NCBI GenBank assembly: GCA_910585855.1
Contig: CAJUGZ010000017.1
Location: 1 to 29,088, forward strand
DNA: 29,088 bases
Direction of reading: 5' to 3'
Source: an uncultured Lachnospiraceae bacterium
GTDB lineage: Bacteria > Bacillota_A > Clostridia > Lachnospirales > Lachnospiraceae
Numbering within the stretch: position 1 is the first letter of the stretch; every line of letters begins with the position of its first letter. The notes under the pieces are model-generated. The model was given only the letters and a program-made list of their open reading frames with translations. It did not search any database and was not told where the DNA came from. Below are positions 8,792 through 15,873 of the stretch, in pieces. The translations under genes and the position numbers were made by a program.

Positions 8792-9634
8792 TCAATAGGT
8801 TCGAACAAAAGTATTCATCAAATTTACAATAATCAGATTCCACCCATCTGCCAATACAAAAAGTAAAATTTTAAACGGCATGGAAATCGTAGTCGGCGGC
8901 AGCATCATCATACCCATTGACATCAGAGTGGAAGATACCACCATATCAATAACAAGGAATGGAATATAGATGACAAAGCCAATGATAAATGCAGCTCTTA
9001 ATTCACTTAGCATAAAACTGCACACTACAACCGGAAGAGAATAATTCATTTGATCTTCCTCCACTTCCATCTGACCGATTTCTAACATCGTATTCAGATC
9101 TCTATCGGCAGTCTGGGCAAGCATAAATTTTTTCAGCGGATCAACTCCCAGTTTTAATGCTTCTTCTACAGTAACCGTCCCTTCGGAAAGCGGCTGAATT
9201 GCATTGGTATTGATTTCTGAAAAAACCGGTGCCATAATAAAAAAAGTTAAAAATAACGACAACCCAACTAAAATCTGATTCGGCGGTGCTGTCTGTGTTC
9301 CAATCGCCGCTCTGGTAAAATGCAGTACAATTAAAATTCTGGTAAAAGAAGTCAGCATAATCAAAATCGATGGTGCCAACGAAATAATTGTCAATACCAA
9401 AATAATCTGTACACTTCCCGTCAAACCCTCATTATCTCCATTCGTAGTAATTGAGAATCCAAAAGTAGGAGCTGCACTTTCCGTATCACCTTGCGTTGTT
9501 GTCGTTGTTACTGTGGAGGAAGCTGCATAAATAGTTGTTCCTGTCAGACCGCATAACAGCCATAATAAGCTGAATACAATCAGAACTTTATGAAATTCTG
9601 TTTTTTTCTTATTTTTTCTCGCTCTCTTTTTCAT
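8792..9634 (-). CDS. fliP: FliP, export gate protein with signal sequence
   Basis: The 280-residue FliP has a strongly basic N-terminus (MKKRARKNKKK), then a hydrophobic signal segment ending near IYAAS. This is consistent with the cleaved signal peptide known for FliP. A short Thr-rich spacer precedes the membrane domain. Family signatures include ILIVLHFTRAAIG and the C-terminal MMLPPTTISMPFKIL region. The ATG lies 26 nt inside the end of fliO, with AAGGAAA upstream in the fliO coding region, so the two are probably coupled. Confidence 0.95.
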   Translation of the reverse strand: MKKRARKNKKKTEFHKVLIVFSLLWLLCGLTGTTIYAASSTVTTTTTQGDTESAAPTFGFSITTNGDNEGLTGSVQIILVLTIISLAPSILIMLTSFTRILIVLHFTRAAIGTQTAPPNQILVGLSLFLTFFIMAPVFSEINTNAIQPLSEGTVTVEEALKLGVDPLKKFMLAQTADRDLNTMLEIGQMEVEEDQMNYSLPVVVCSFMLSELRAAFIIGFVIYIPFLVIDMVVSSTLMSMGMMMLPPTTISMPFKILLFVLADGWNLIIVNLMNTFVRTY

Positions 9635-10079
9635 ACTGACTTTCCTTCACTTCTTGCGGTTTCTGTTCCTTTAAAGACTCCTGATTTGTTGGCTTTGGCT
9701 GATTTTCAGTTTTTTGTCTATTCCATGGAGTCTGATTTAAAAACTGTGATAATACCTCTTTAAAATCAAGTTTTTCCTCCTGCGGCAGAATTTCAAAATT
9801 TAGCTGCTCTTTTTCTATTGTAGTCAGCATGGTTACGCTGTCTTTACATACAGCAATTACCAAATAAACCTCGCCAATCTGCAAAAGCTGCAGATATTTC
9901 GTCTGTGAAATCCGCATTGTTTCTAAAATCCGAATATTTCCCTGCGACATCTGTGATTTCTGATAACCCGCTATAAAGCGGGTCACCAGATAAGTAACTG
10001 CCAATACTACACAAAAGAGAAGCAGCACAGTCAGACTTTCTGCTATCCGATTTACAGAGCTTATGCTTGCAGTGCTCAC
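9609..10079 (-). CDS. fliO: FliO/FliZ-type export-gate assembly protein
   Basis: This 156-residue protein has one membrane segment near the N-terminus (about 15-37). A conserved cytoplasmic part follows (IRILETMRISQTKYLQLLQI), typical of FliO. The C-terminal tail is rich in Lys, Glu and Gln. FliO helps assemble the FliP ring. The frame starts with GTG 3 nt after the cheY stop. No strong Shine-Dalgarno site is visible, so initiation probably depends on coupling to cheY. Its position before fliP is the canonical one. The assignment rests on topology, the conserved segment and position, as FliO is poorly conserved. Confidence 0.85.
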   Translation of the reverse strand: MSTASISSVNRIAESLTVLLLFCVVLAVTYLVTRFIAGYQKSQMSQGNIRILETMRISQTKYLQLLQIGEVYLVIAVCKDSVTMLTTIEKEQLNFEILPQEEKLDFKEVLSQFLNQTPWNRQKTENQPKPTNQESLKEQKPQEVKESQYEKESEKK

Positions 10080-10082
10080 GTT

Positions 10083-10445
10083 TTAACCCACGGCTTTCTT
10101 CACAGCTTCTAATACCCTGTCCTTATCGAATGGTTTTACAATAAAGTCTTTTGCACCTGACTGGATCGCCTCAATAACCATTGCCTGCTGTCCCATTGCA
10201 GAACACATAATCACGGTTGCACCCGGATCTGCCTGCTTAATTTTTTTTAGTGCCTGAATTCCATCCATCTCCGGCATAGTAATATCCATCATAACTAAAT
10301 CCGGCTTTAATTCCAAATAACGCTCTACTGCTTTTGCACCATTTTCTGCTTCTCCTGCAACAGTATATCCATTCTTGGTTAGAATGTCCTTAATCATCAT
10401 TCTCATAAATGCTGCATCATCACAAATTAAAATATTCTTTCCCAT
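10083..10445 (-). CDS. cheY: CheY, chemotaxis response regulator
   Basis: This is a 120-residue single receiver domain with Asp9-Asp10, phospho-acceptor Asp54 (MMDITMP), Ser82 at the Thr/Ser switch position, and Lys104 (VKPF). Phosphorylated CheY binds the FliM/FliY switch complex. The gene sits directly after fliY, whose product carries CheY-P phosphatase motifs, and before fliO, as in B. subtilis. GGAGAG lies 7 nt before the ATG. No output domain is present. Confidence 0.95.
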   Translation of the reverse strand: MGKNILICDDAAFMRMMIKDILTKNGYTVAGEAENGAKAVERYLELKPDLVMMDITMPEMDGIQALKKIKQADPGATVIMCSAMGQQAMVIEAIQSGAKDFIVKPFDKDRVLEAVKKAVG

Positions 10446-10478
10446 TTCTTTTCTCTCCTATCTATGATACTATGGTTT

Positions 10479-11867
10479 CTACTTGAAAATTTCTGTTACT
10501 CTGATTGCAAAATTTTCTTCGATAACTACAACTTCTCCTTTCGCTACATATTTCCCATTTACCAATACATCGATCGGTTCACCTGCAATCTTATTTAATT
10601 CAATAATACTGCCCGGCGCAAACTCTAATATATCTTTAATTGATCGAGTGGTCTTTCCTAATTCCACAGTAATTTCCAACGGAACATCCATAATCAGATC
10701 AATATTCTCCTGCATCTGTGCCGGAGAGATTGGATTAATAAATGGCTGGAACTGTGCCTGCTGTACATTTGCCGGTTCTTGCTGCATACCATACGGCATC
10801 TGGTACGGCATTCCATATGACATTCCCATGCCCATACCCATCTGCGGATTCATTCCCATCTGCGATGGATCCATTTGCGGCATGCCCATACCCATCTGTG
10901 GATTCATATTCATCTGCGGCATACCCATGCCCATACCCATCTGCGGGTTCATATTCATCTGTGGATTCATTCCCATACCCATCTGCGGATTCATTCCCAT
11001 CTGCGATGGATCTGGATTCATCTGCGGCATACCCATGCCCATACCCATTTGCTGATTTCCGTTCATCTGAGGCATCTGAGAATTTCCAATCTCAGGCTGT
11101 GCCGGAGTCGGTGCAGGGGCTGGTTCTGGAGTTTTTGCTGTATCCTCTCCCGGATCCGAAAACATACGATAGAGTTTTGATGCAAAATCAATCGGATAAA
11201 GCTGCATAATTTCACTGTTTACCAAATCACCGATTGTCAGTTTAAAAGAAACTTTAATAAACTCCGGCATAACAAAATTTGGATCTAAATCCAAATCAGA
11301 ATCGAAACTAATCACTTTTGCAACCGGAGGCAAAATATCAATCTTTCGATTAATCATAGTTGACAAAGAAGTAGAGGAACTTCCCATCATCTGATTCATC
11401 GCTTCACTAATTGCACTAAGGTGAAGCTCATTAATCTCTGTATCAACAATATTTTTTCCGTCACCACCCATCATCAAATCCGTAATGATCAGTACATCCT
11501 GTTCTTTTAAAACTAAAATATTATTTCCGTCTAACCCTTCCTTATAGCCAAGCTGAAGCGCTACACATGGTCTGGTCTGAAAGTCCTTTGCCAGATCACT
11601 CCATACACTATAAGAAACAGTTGGGGTTGTAATATTTACCGACTGTCCTACCAATGCATTTAAAGTAGTGGCAGCCGTCCCCATCGAAATATTTGAGATC
11701 TCCCCAATCGCATCCTTTTCTATATCAGAAAGGACATCTCCCACTAAAGGGGCATTGAGTCCCACTGCTTCCCCATTACCGGAACTGGCTGGTTCTCCTG
11801 ATGCTGGCTCATCATCCATATTTGAAAATAAGGCATTGATTTCTTCCTGTGATAACATTCCATCCAT
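10479..11867 (-). CDS. fliY: FliY, switch protein and CheY-P phosphatase with Met-rich linker
   Basis: The 462-residue FliY combines several parts. An N-terminal CheY-P-binding motif (LSQEEINALF at 5-14) is followed by a CheC-type phosphatase domain. A long linker and a C-terminal SpoA/FliN domain (about 385-462) complete it. Both phosphatase motifs of the S/D-x3-E-x2-N type are intact: Asp52/Glu56/Asn59 and Ser151/Glu155/Asn158. It should form part of the C-ring and dephosphorylate CheY-P at the motor. The linker, roughly residues 262-364, is a low-complexity Met/Gly/Pro/Gln/Asn repeat. The gene is often annotated fliN. The ATG at 11867 is 9 nt after the fliM stop. A second Met at codon 4 is possible, but the upstream AGGAGT is then even farther away. 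Confidence 0.95.
   Translation of the reverse strand: MDGMLSQEEINALFSNMDDEPASGEPASSGNGEAVGLNAPLVGDVLSDIEKDAIGEISNISMGTAATTLNALVGQSVNITTPTVSYSVWSDLAKDFQTRPCVALQLGYKEGLDGNNILVLKEQDVLIITDLMMGGDGKNIVDTEINELHLSAISEAMNQMMGSSSTSLSTMINRKIDILPPVAKVISFDSDLDLDPNFVMPEFIKVSFKLTIGDLVNSEIMQLYPIDFASKLYRMFSDPGEDTAKTPEPAPAPTPAQPEIGNSQMPQMNGNQQMGMGMGMPQMNPDPSQMGMNPQMGMGMNPQMNMNPQMGMGMGMPQMNMNPQMGMGMPQMDPSQMGMNPQMGMGMGMSYGMPYQMPYGMQQEPANVQQAQFQPFINPISPAQMQENIDLIMDVPLEITVELGKTTRSIKDILEFAPGSIIELNKIAGEPIDVLVNGKYVAKGEVVVIEENFAIRVTEIFK
10776..11084 (-). repeat. Met-rich tandem repeat inside fliY
   Basis: This 309-bp stretch encodes about 103 residues, of which 33 are Met. It is built from shuffled short units such as NPQMGMGM, GMGMPQMN and DPSQMGMNPQ. 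At the DNA level the units are near-identical short repeats, so slippage or unequal recombination could change copy number. It lies in the linker between the CheC-like and SpoA domains of FliY and is predicted disordered. Long frames on the opposite strand here are by-products of the repeat. Confidence 0.9.
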
Positions 11868-11876
11868 TGGTTTTTA

Positions 11877-12851
11877 TTACTCCTCTCTGATTATTGATGT
11901 GACACGAACAGCATACTTGTCGGATGCTGAGCCGGGGAGTGCCTTGAACTTCTTTATACGTCCGACATATACATCTAACTCATCATCGATTTTCGTATTC
12001 AGCTTAATTATATCACCTTTTTGTAAATTTACAAAGTCATTTACAGAAATTGTACTTCTTCCTAATTCTGTTACTACCGGAATAGCCGTCTTCTTTAACA
12101 TTCCCTCTAATGCTATCTCATATGAAGGGTCTTTCTCGGACAAAGTAGAAAACCAGAATCTGGTATTTAACTTATCCATAATCGGCTCCATTGTGATATA
12201 AGGCAGACATACTGTCATCAAACCCTCCACATCACCTACTTTTATATTAATCGAAACAATTGCTATCATCTCACTTGGCGAGATAAACTGGGCAAATTGT
12301 GTATTGGTTTCTATTCGTTCCAATCTTGGTTCTACCGACAATACGTTCTTCCACGGTTCTCGCAAAAGATTAACACAGTTTGCAAAAATTCTTTCGATAA
12401 TTGCCAGCTCAATTTCAGAAAATTCTCTTGTAATATCTAATGTAGTTCCTGCCCCTCCTAACATTCTGTCCACTATAGCAAATCCAAGCTGCGGTGCCCA
12501 TTCGATAATAATATTTCCCTTCAACGGAGAAAAGTTTACTACTCCTAACAAAACCGGATTTGACAAAGCATTCATAAACTCAGAATAAATAACCGCCTCT
12601 GAATTCATGACTTCTACCTGAACATTCTTTCTTAGATAACCGGGCAGGTTTGTCGATAAAAGTCTTCCATAATGCTCAAAGATATTGACCAATGTACGCA
12701 AATGATCTTTGGAAAACTTAGACGGTCTGGCAAAGTCATATACTGTTACCTTTTTTTCTGCCGAATCCTGAAGCTCATCGGCATCAAATTCTCCAGAATT
12801 TAACTGTTTCAGCAGGGCATCAATTTCGCTCTGCGATAAAATATCGCCCAT
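11877..12851 (-). CDS. fliM: FliM, flagellar motor switch protein
   Basis: FliM is the C-ring protein that receives CheY-P and contacts FliG. The 324-residue protein has an N-terminal CheY-P-binding motif (LSQSEIDALL). A central CheC-like domain follows, with no phosphatase motif recognised by eye. The C-terminal SpoA domain carries ELGRSTISVNDFVNLQKGDII. The ATG is preceded by a good Shine-Dalgarno site (GAGAGGTGAGG). It follows fliL by about 58 nt and precedes fliY by 9 nt. The length is normal. Confidence 0.96.
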   Translation of the reverse strand: MGDILSQSEIDALLKQLNSGEFDADELQDSAEKKVTVYDFARPSKFSKDHLRTLVNIFEHYGRLLSTNLPGYLRKNVQVEVMNSEAVIYSEFMNALSNPVLLGVVNFSPLKGNIIIEWAPQLGFAIVDRMLGGAGTTLDITREFSEIELAIIERIFANCVNLLREPWKNVLSVEPRLERIETNTQFAQFISPSEMIAIVSINIKVGDVEGLMTVCLPYITMEPIMDKLNTRFWFSTLSEKDPSYEIALEGMLKKTAIPVVTELGRSTISVNDFVNLQKGDIIKLNTKIDDELDVYVGRIKKFKALPGSASDKYAVRVTSIIREE

Positions 12852-12909
12852 GTATCCTCACCTCTCATTCTCTCCCTTCCATACGTTCCATCCTATCAAA
12901 TCAAACCAT

Positions 12910-13437
12910 TTACTGAATCAACAGTTCACTGAACCGTACATCATAGATAAAATCTGAGTGATACAAGGTATGCAATGCATCTAAAATTGCCTGACAAATT
13001 GCGTCTTCATATGCCGGATCTTTTGCCTGAGTAACTGTATACTCCGCAAATACTTTTCTTATTGTATTCTTAATCAAACTGGTACGTTCTGTTAATTTTT
13101 CTTCTGTACCATAGGTTTCATAGTCCTCATGCTTACTGTCCATTACAAGGACAATGCTTGCTACTGCATAATGATCTTTATCGCCCGGAGTCTGTGCTAA
13201 CGGAATCGTCATGGAATTTTCCAAATCATAAGTAACAAGATTATCAATATCTACATTTTTTTCTGCAGAAGCTCCATAGGAATTCTCCAGTTCGAGATCA
13301 ATTGCTGTGCAAATCTGTCCTACCAAATTATTCATCTTATTCATTGTCGGAACAATCGCAAATATCAACACCAATAATAATGCAATATTTACTACACTAA
13401 GTGCCAATGATATGATATTCAAAAAACTTTTCTTCAT
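12910..13437 (-). CDS. fliL: FliL-like stator-associated membrane protein
   Basis: This is a single-pass membrane protein of about 175 residues. A hydrophobic helix lies at about 8-28 (after MKKSFLN). An extracytoplasmic domain follows, ending in the FliL-like pattern IKNTIRKVFAEYT...FIYDVRFSELLIQ. FliL surrounds and supports the MotAB stator. The frame is open to an ATG at 13449, but the ATG at 13437 is preferred because GGGAGAA sits about 3-6 nt upstream and the earlier ATG has no clear site. The place between motB and fliM is canonical. Sequence similarity within FliL is low, so the call relies on topology, the C-terminus and position. Confidence 0.85.
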   Translation of the reverse strand: MKKSFLNIISLALSVVNIALLLVLIFAIVPTMNKMNNLVGQICTAIDLELENSYGASAEKNVDIDNLVTYDLENSMTIPLAQTPGDKDHYAVASIVLVMDSKHEDYETYGTEEKLTERTSLIKNTIRKVFAEYTVTQAKDPAYEDAICQAILDALHTLYHSDFIYDVRFSELLIQ

Positions 13438-13459
13438 AGCTTCTCCCATCTGTTTCCAT

Positions 13460-14281
13460 TTACTTTTCGTTTAATACATCTCGGTAGATCCGAATTTCTA
13501 CACGACGATTCTGTGCCCTTCCTTCTGGAGTATCATTTGTTGCAACTGGATCATATTCTCCTCTGCCGGATGCCTGAATATTAGCAGGAGAGATTCCTTT
13601 ATTATCTCTTAAAAACCCTGCAACAGAATTTGCCCGGAAAAAGGATAGTTCCATATTGTCAGCATATCTGGAAGAAGCGGCAACCGGAACGGTATCGGTA
13701 TGTCCAATTACTTCAATTAAATTTTTGTCATACTCCAAAAGAACCTCCCCAATCTTTTCCAGATAAACCTTTGACTCATCTTTAATCTCTACTCTTCCAG
13801 AATCAAACAGCAATGCTCCATTCATCTGAAGGACAACATACTGAGAAGTAAAGTCAATCTCAATCTCATCCGTTACCTCCTTGTCCAAAGCCTGTTCTAA
13901 TTCCTCCTGAATCGCTTCTGCCATTTGCTCCGACTCGATCAGTTCCTCTCGTTCAATCATTTCCTTAAACGACTCGATCTTTTCCATCTGTGTTCCATTA
14001 TCCTGTGCTCCCATTGTATTAAAGTATTCACTTAGTTCGTTGAGCTGGCTTACTCCGTTCGATACCAGAATACCATCTCCTATTGCGGCTGCCCCTTTTG
14101 GCAAAACACTAAAGGTGGACTGAAAAGAAGCGGCAACCTGTTCAAACTTATCCTTTTCTACAGTAGACATCGAGAACAAAAGAACAAAGAAACATAAAAG
14201 CAGATTCATTAAATCACTAAAGGTATTCATCCACGCTGCAGGTGGTCTTGGGCCTTCTGGCTCTTTTTTCTGTTTTGCCAT
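13460..14281 (-). CDS. motB: MotB, peptidoglycan-anchored stator protein
   Basis: This 273-residue protein has a short basic N-terminus, then one membrane helix. The ion-binding Asp is Asp23 in the segment NTFSDLMNLLLCFF. A plug/linker region follows, then an OmpA-like peptidoglycan-binding domain (GHTDTVPV...RAQNRRVEI). With MotA it forms the ion-driven stator. The start lies 2 nt after the motA stop, and its Shine-Dalgarno site (GGAGGAAGAG) is the last codons of motA. Whether it uses protons or sodium cannot be decided from the sequence by eye. Confidence 0.96.
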   Translation of the reverse strand: MAKQKKEPEGPRPPAAWMNTFSDLMNLLLCFFVLLFSMSTVEKDKFEQVAASFQSTFSVLPKGAAAIGDGILVSNGVSQLNELSEYFNTMGAQDNGTQMEKIESFKEMIEREELIESEQMAEAIQEELEQALDKEVTDEIEIDFTSQYVVLQMNGALLFDSGRVEIKDESKVYLEKIGEVLLEYDKNLIEVIGHTDTVPVAASSRYADNMELSFFRANSVAGFLRDNKGISPANIQASGRGEYDPVATNDTPEGRAQNRRVEIRIYRDVLNEK

Positions 14282-14283
14282 TT

Positions 14284-15078
14284 TTATTCTCTTCCTCCTT
14301 CCTCTGGTGAAAGTGTATTTCTCTTATCTGGTGCAAGGAAGGACTTCAGCTTTTCTTCAATAACACGTGGATTCTCTCCTGCCTGTATGGAAAGAAGCCC
14401 TTCGATTGTAATACTCTTTGCCACAACTTCTGCTGCATTATCTGCTTTTAACTTTGTAGAAATCGGAATACAGATCCAGTTTGCAAGCAGAGAACCATAT
14501 AATGTTGTAATCAGTGCAACCGCCATATTTGGTCCGATAGAAGATGGATCGTCTAAAAGTTTTAACATGTTGATCAAACCAATCAGCGTACCGATCATAC
14601 CCCATGCAGGACCCATAGATCCTAAGTTATCCCAAAAGGAAATATTGGCGTTATGGCGATCTTCAATACAGGTTAATTCTGTTTCCATAATCCCTCTTAC
14701 TAATTCAGGATCCGTACCATCTACAATTAAAAGGATTCCTTTTTTCAGAAATGGATCTTCCAAATTGTTTGCGGCTTCTTCCAATGCTAAAAGACCTTCC
14801 TTTCTTGCTACATTGGATAAATCAATAATGCTTTTGATAATTTCGCCTTCTTCAAATTTTACACCTTTAATTGCGATGACAATACTTTTTAAACCGCTTA
14901 TGTATCCTTGCAGTGTACTTGATTCCAAAATACATGCAAATGATCCGCCAAATGTAACCAGTGCTGATGTAAAATCCTTAAAATTTCCCAGTGCTGCCGG
15001 TCCCTGATCTCCACTTATAATACCAACGATTACAAACACCGCACACAACACCATACCTAATACTGTAGCTATATCCAT
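14284..15078 (-). CDS. motA: MotA, ion-channel stator protein
   Basis: The 264-residue MotA family protein has four hydrophobic segments, two near the N-terminus and two around 155-210. The large cytoplasmic loop lies between helices 2 and 3. The conserved region GPAWGMIGTLIGLINML contains the functionally important Pro. It forms the pentamer around MotB that drives rotation via FliG. The gene is coupled to motB. It is preceded by flbD with a 66-bp AT-rich spacer that shows no clear promoter. Confidence 0.96.
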   Translation of the reverse strand: MDIATVLGMVLCAVFVIVGIISGDQGPAALGNFKDFTSALVTFGGSFACILESSTLQGYISGLKSIVIAIKGVKFEEGEIIKSIIDLSNVARKEGLLALEEAANNLEDPFLKKGILLIVDGTDPELVRGIMETELTCIEDRHNANISFWDNLGSMGPAWGMIGTLIGLINMLKLLDDPSSIGPNMAVALITTLYGSLLANWICIPISTKLKADNAAEVVAKSITIEGLLSIQAGENPRVIEEKLKSFLAPDKRNTLSPEEGGRE

Positions 15079-15144
15079 ATCCTTTCCACCTGCCTATTTT
15101 CTTTTTTGTTTTTTCGTTCTTTATCTATCTTTATCGTTTCCGGA

Positions 15145-15363
15145 TTATTTTCCTTTTTCCGACAAGAGTATTTGACCCAAATCTGCATAACATTCCTTTT
15201 TATATAATATTACTAAATTTCTGACCTCTTGTCTACTTTCTTTCACAATTATTTTTCTTCCGGTGCTTAGTGAGATTACCGTGTCTGGTGTTTCTTCTAC
15301 TGATTCGATTAAATCTGCGTTGATGGTTATTTTCTCTTCGTTGAATTTCGTTACCTCTATCAT
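15145..15363 (-). CDS. flbD: FlbD/SwrD family motor-power protein
   Basis: The segment MIEVTKFNEEKITINADLIESVEETPDTVISLSTGRKIIVKES is the full signature of the FlbD family, about 60-75 residues. In B. subtilis the homologue SwrD (YlzI) raises flagellar motor torque. An ATG at 15363 with GGGGA 7 nt upstream gives a normal 72-residue protein. The frame also stays open to an ATG at 15507, itself preceded by six Gs at 9 nt. That would add 48 residues that are basic and unlike the family. The short form is chosen. The gene lies directly before motA and motB, which fits a role with the stator. Confidence 0.88.
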   Translation of the reverse strand: MIEVTKFNEEKITINADLIESVEETPDTVISLSTGRKIIVKESRQEVRNLVILYKKECYADLGQILLSEKGK

Positions 15364-15543
15364 CTTTTTATCCCCGTTTTCAGTTAGCCATGCGCTGGTT
15401 TGCTGGTTGATTGTATAGTTTTTTGGTTGTTGTTTGATTGTGGTTTCGGGCTTTCTTTTGGTTGGTACGGAAAGCCTTTTTGGATAGAAATAATTGATTA
15501 TTTTCATAGATGGATACCCCCCATAGTACTAATTTATCAGAAT

Positions 15544-15566
15544 AGGGTGGCAGATTCTACCACCCT
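15544..15566 (-). other. 23-bp near-perfect palindrome upstream of flbD
   Basis: Arms AGGGTGG and CCACCCT (7 bp) plus three further inner pairs form a stem with a single mismatch. In the operon transcript it would lie about 37 nt before the upstream ATG at 15507. It is not followed by a T-tract on the minus strand, so it is not a classical terminator. It could be an RNA-processing or stability hairpin, or a protein-binding site. Confidence 0.6.
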
Positions 15567-15604
15567 GCACTGATTGGTTTTGTAAATGGATTATTGTGTT
15601 TGCG

Positions 15605-15660
15605 GGCTTTCACCGGGCATATAAATCCTTGCTGGACATATAAACCCTCGCCGGACGCAT
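15605..15660 (+). repeat. Three decayed tandem units of about 20 bp
   Basis: Segments 15605-15620, 15621-15639 and 15640-15660 share a pattern close to ATAAAYCCTNGCYGGACAT, with the first unit shortened and diverged. They abut the left arm of palindromic repeat copy 1. Function is unknown. Confidence 0.5.
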
Positions 15661-15796
15661 GAATCCCCAGAGAGGTCTGCTCCGAGCCCGCTCTCGCTTA
15701 GCATTTCCTCGTAGCGGACACTAAGGTGCTAAAATACAGCACCTAAGTGCCAACGGGAAATGATGACCCTACGCAGACCTCTCTGGGGATTCATGC
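15657..15796 (-). repeat. 140-bp palindromic repeat, copy 1
   Basis: Outer arms 15657-15680 and 15773-15796 are perfect 24-bp inverted repeats. Inside, CATTTCC pairs with GGAAATG, and a second stem pairs CACTAAGGTGCT with AGCACCTAAGTG with one mismatch. The core of about 92 nt is nearly identical to copy 2 at 20059-20199 in the other orientation. A 7-nt GTCCGGC flank is conserved outside one arm of both copies. The outer 16 bp of the arms differ entirely from copy 2 but remain self-complementary. No transposase is nearby. Candidates are a MITE-like element or a structured RNA element. Confidence 0.9.
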
Positions 15797-15873
15797 TGTT
15801 TACTTGGCAGGGGCATGGCTTTTGTCTTCTACCTTATTTTATATTCTATATTACAGTTTTAATATTTAAAATT

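Larger units (their letters stand above)
15508..15873. other. Intergenic region flgE-flbD, 366 bp, repeat-rich, no gene
   Basis: No coding frame is supported here. Reading toward flbD on the minus strand, the region contains an AT-rich stretch after flgE, the 140-bp palindromic repeat copy 1 (15657-15796), three decayed units of about 20 bp (15605-15660), and a 23-bp near-perfect palindrome (15544-15566). No good sigma-A or sigma-28 promoter was found by eye. Confidence 0.8.

Noticed and set aside
10483..11209. Long open frames on the plus strand opposite fliY
   Set aside because: They arise from the low-complexity Met/Gly/Pro repeat on the coding strand, have no ribosome site, and the proteins are repetitive (CGIPMPIPICG-like).
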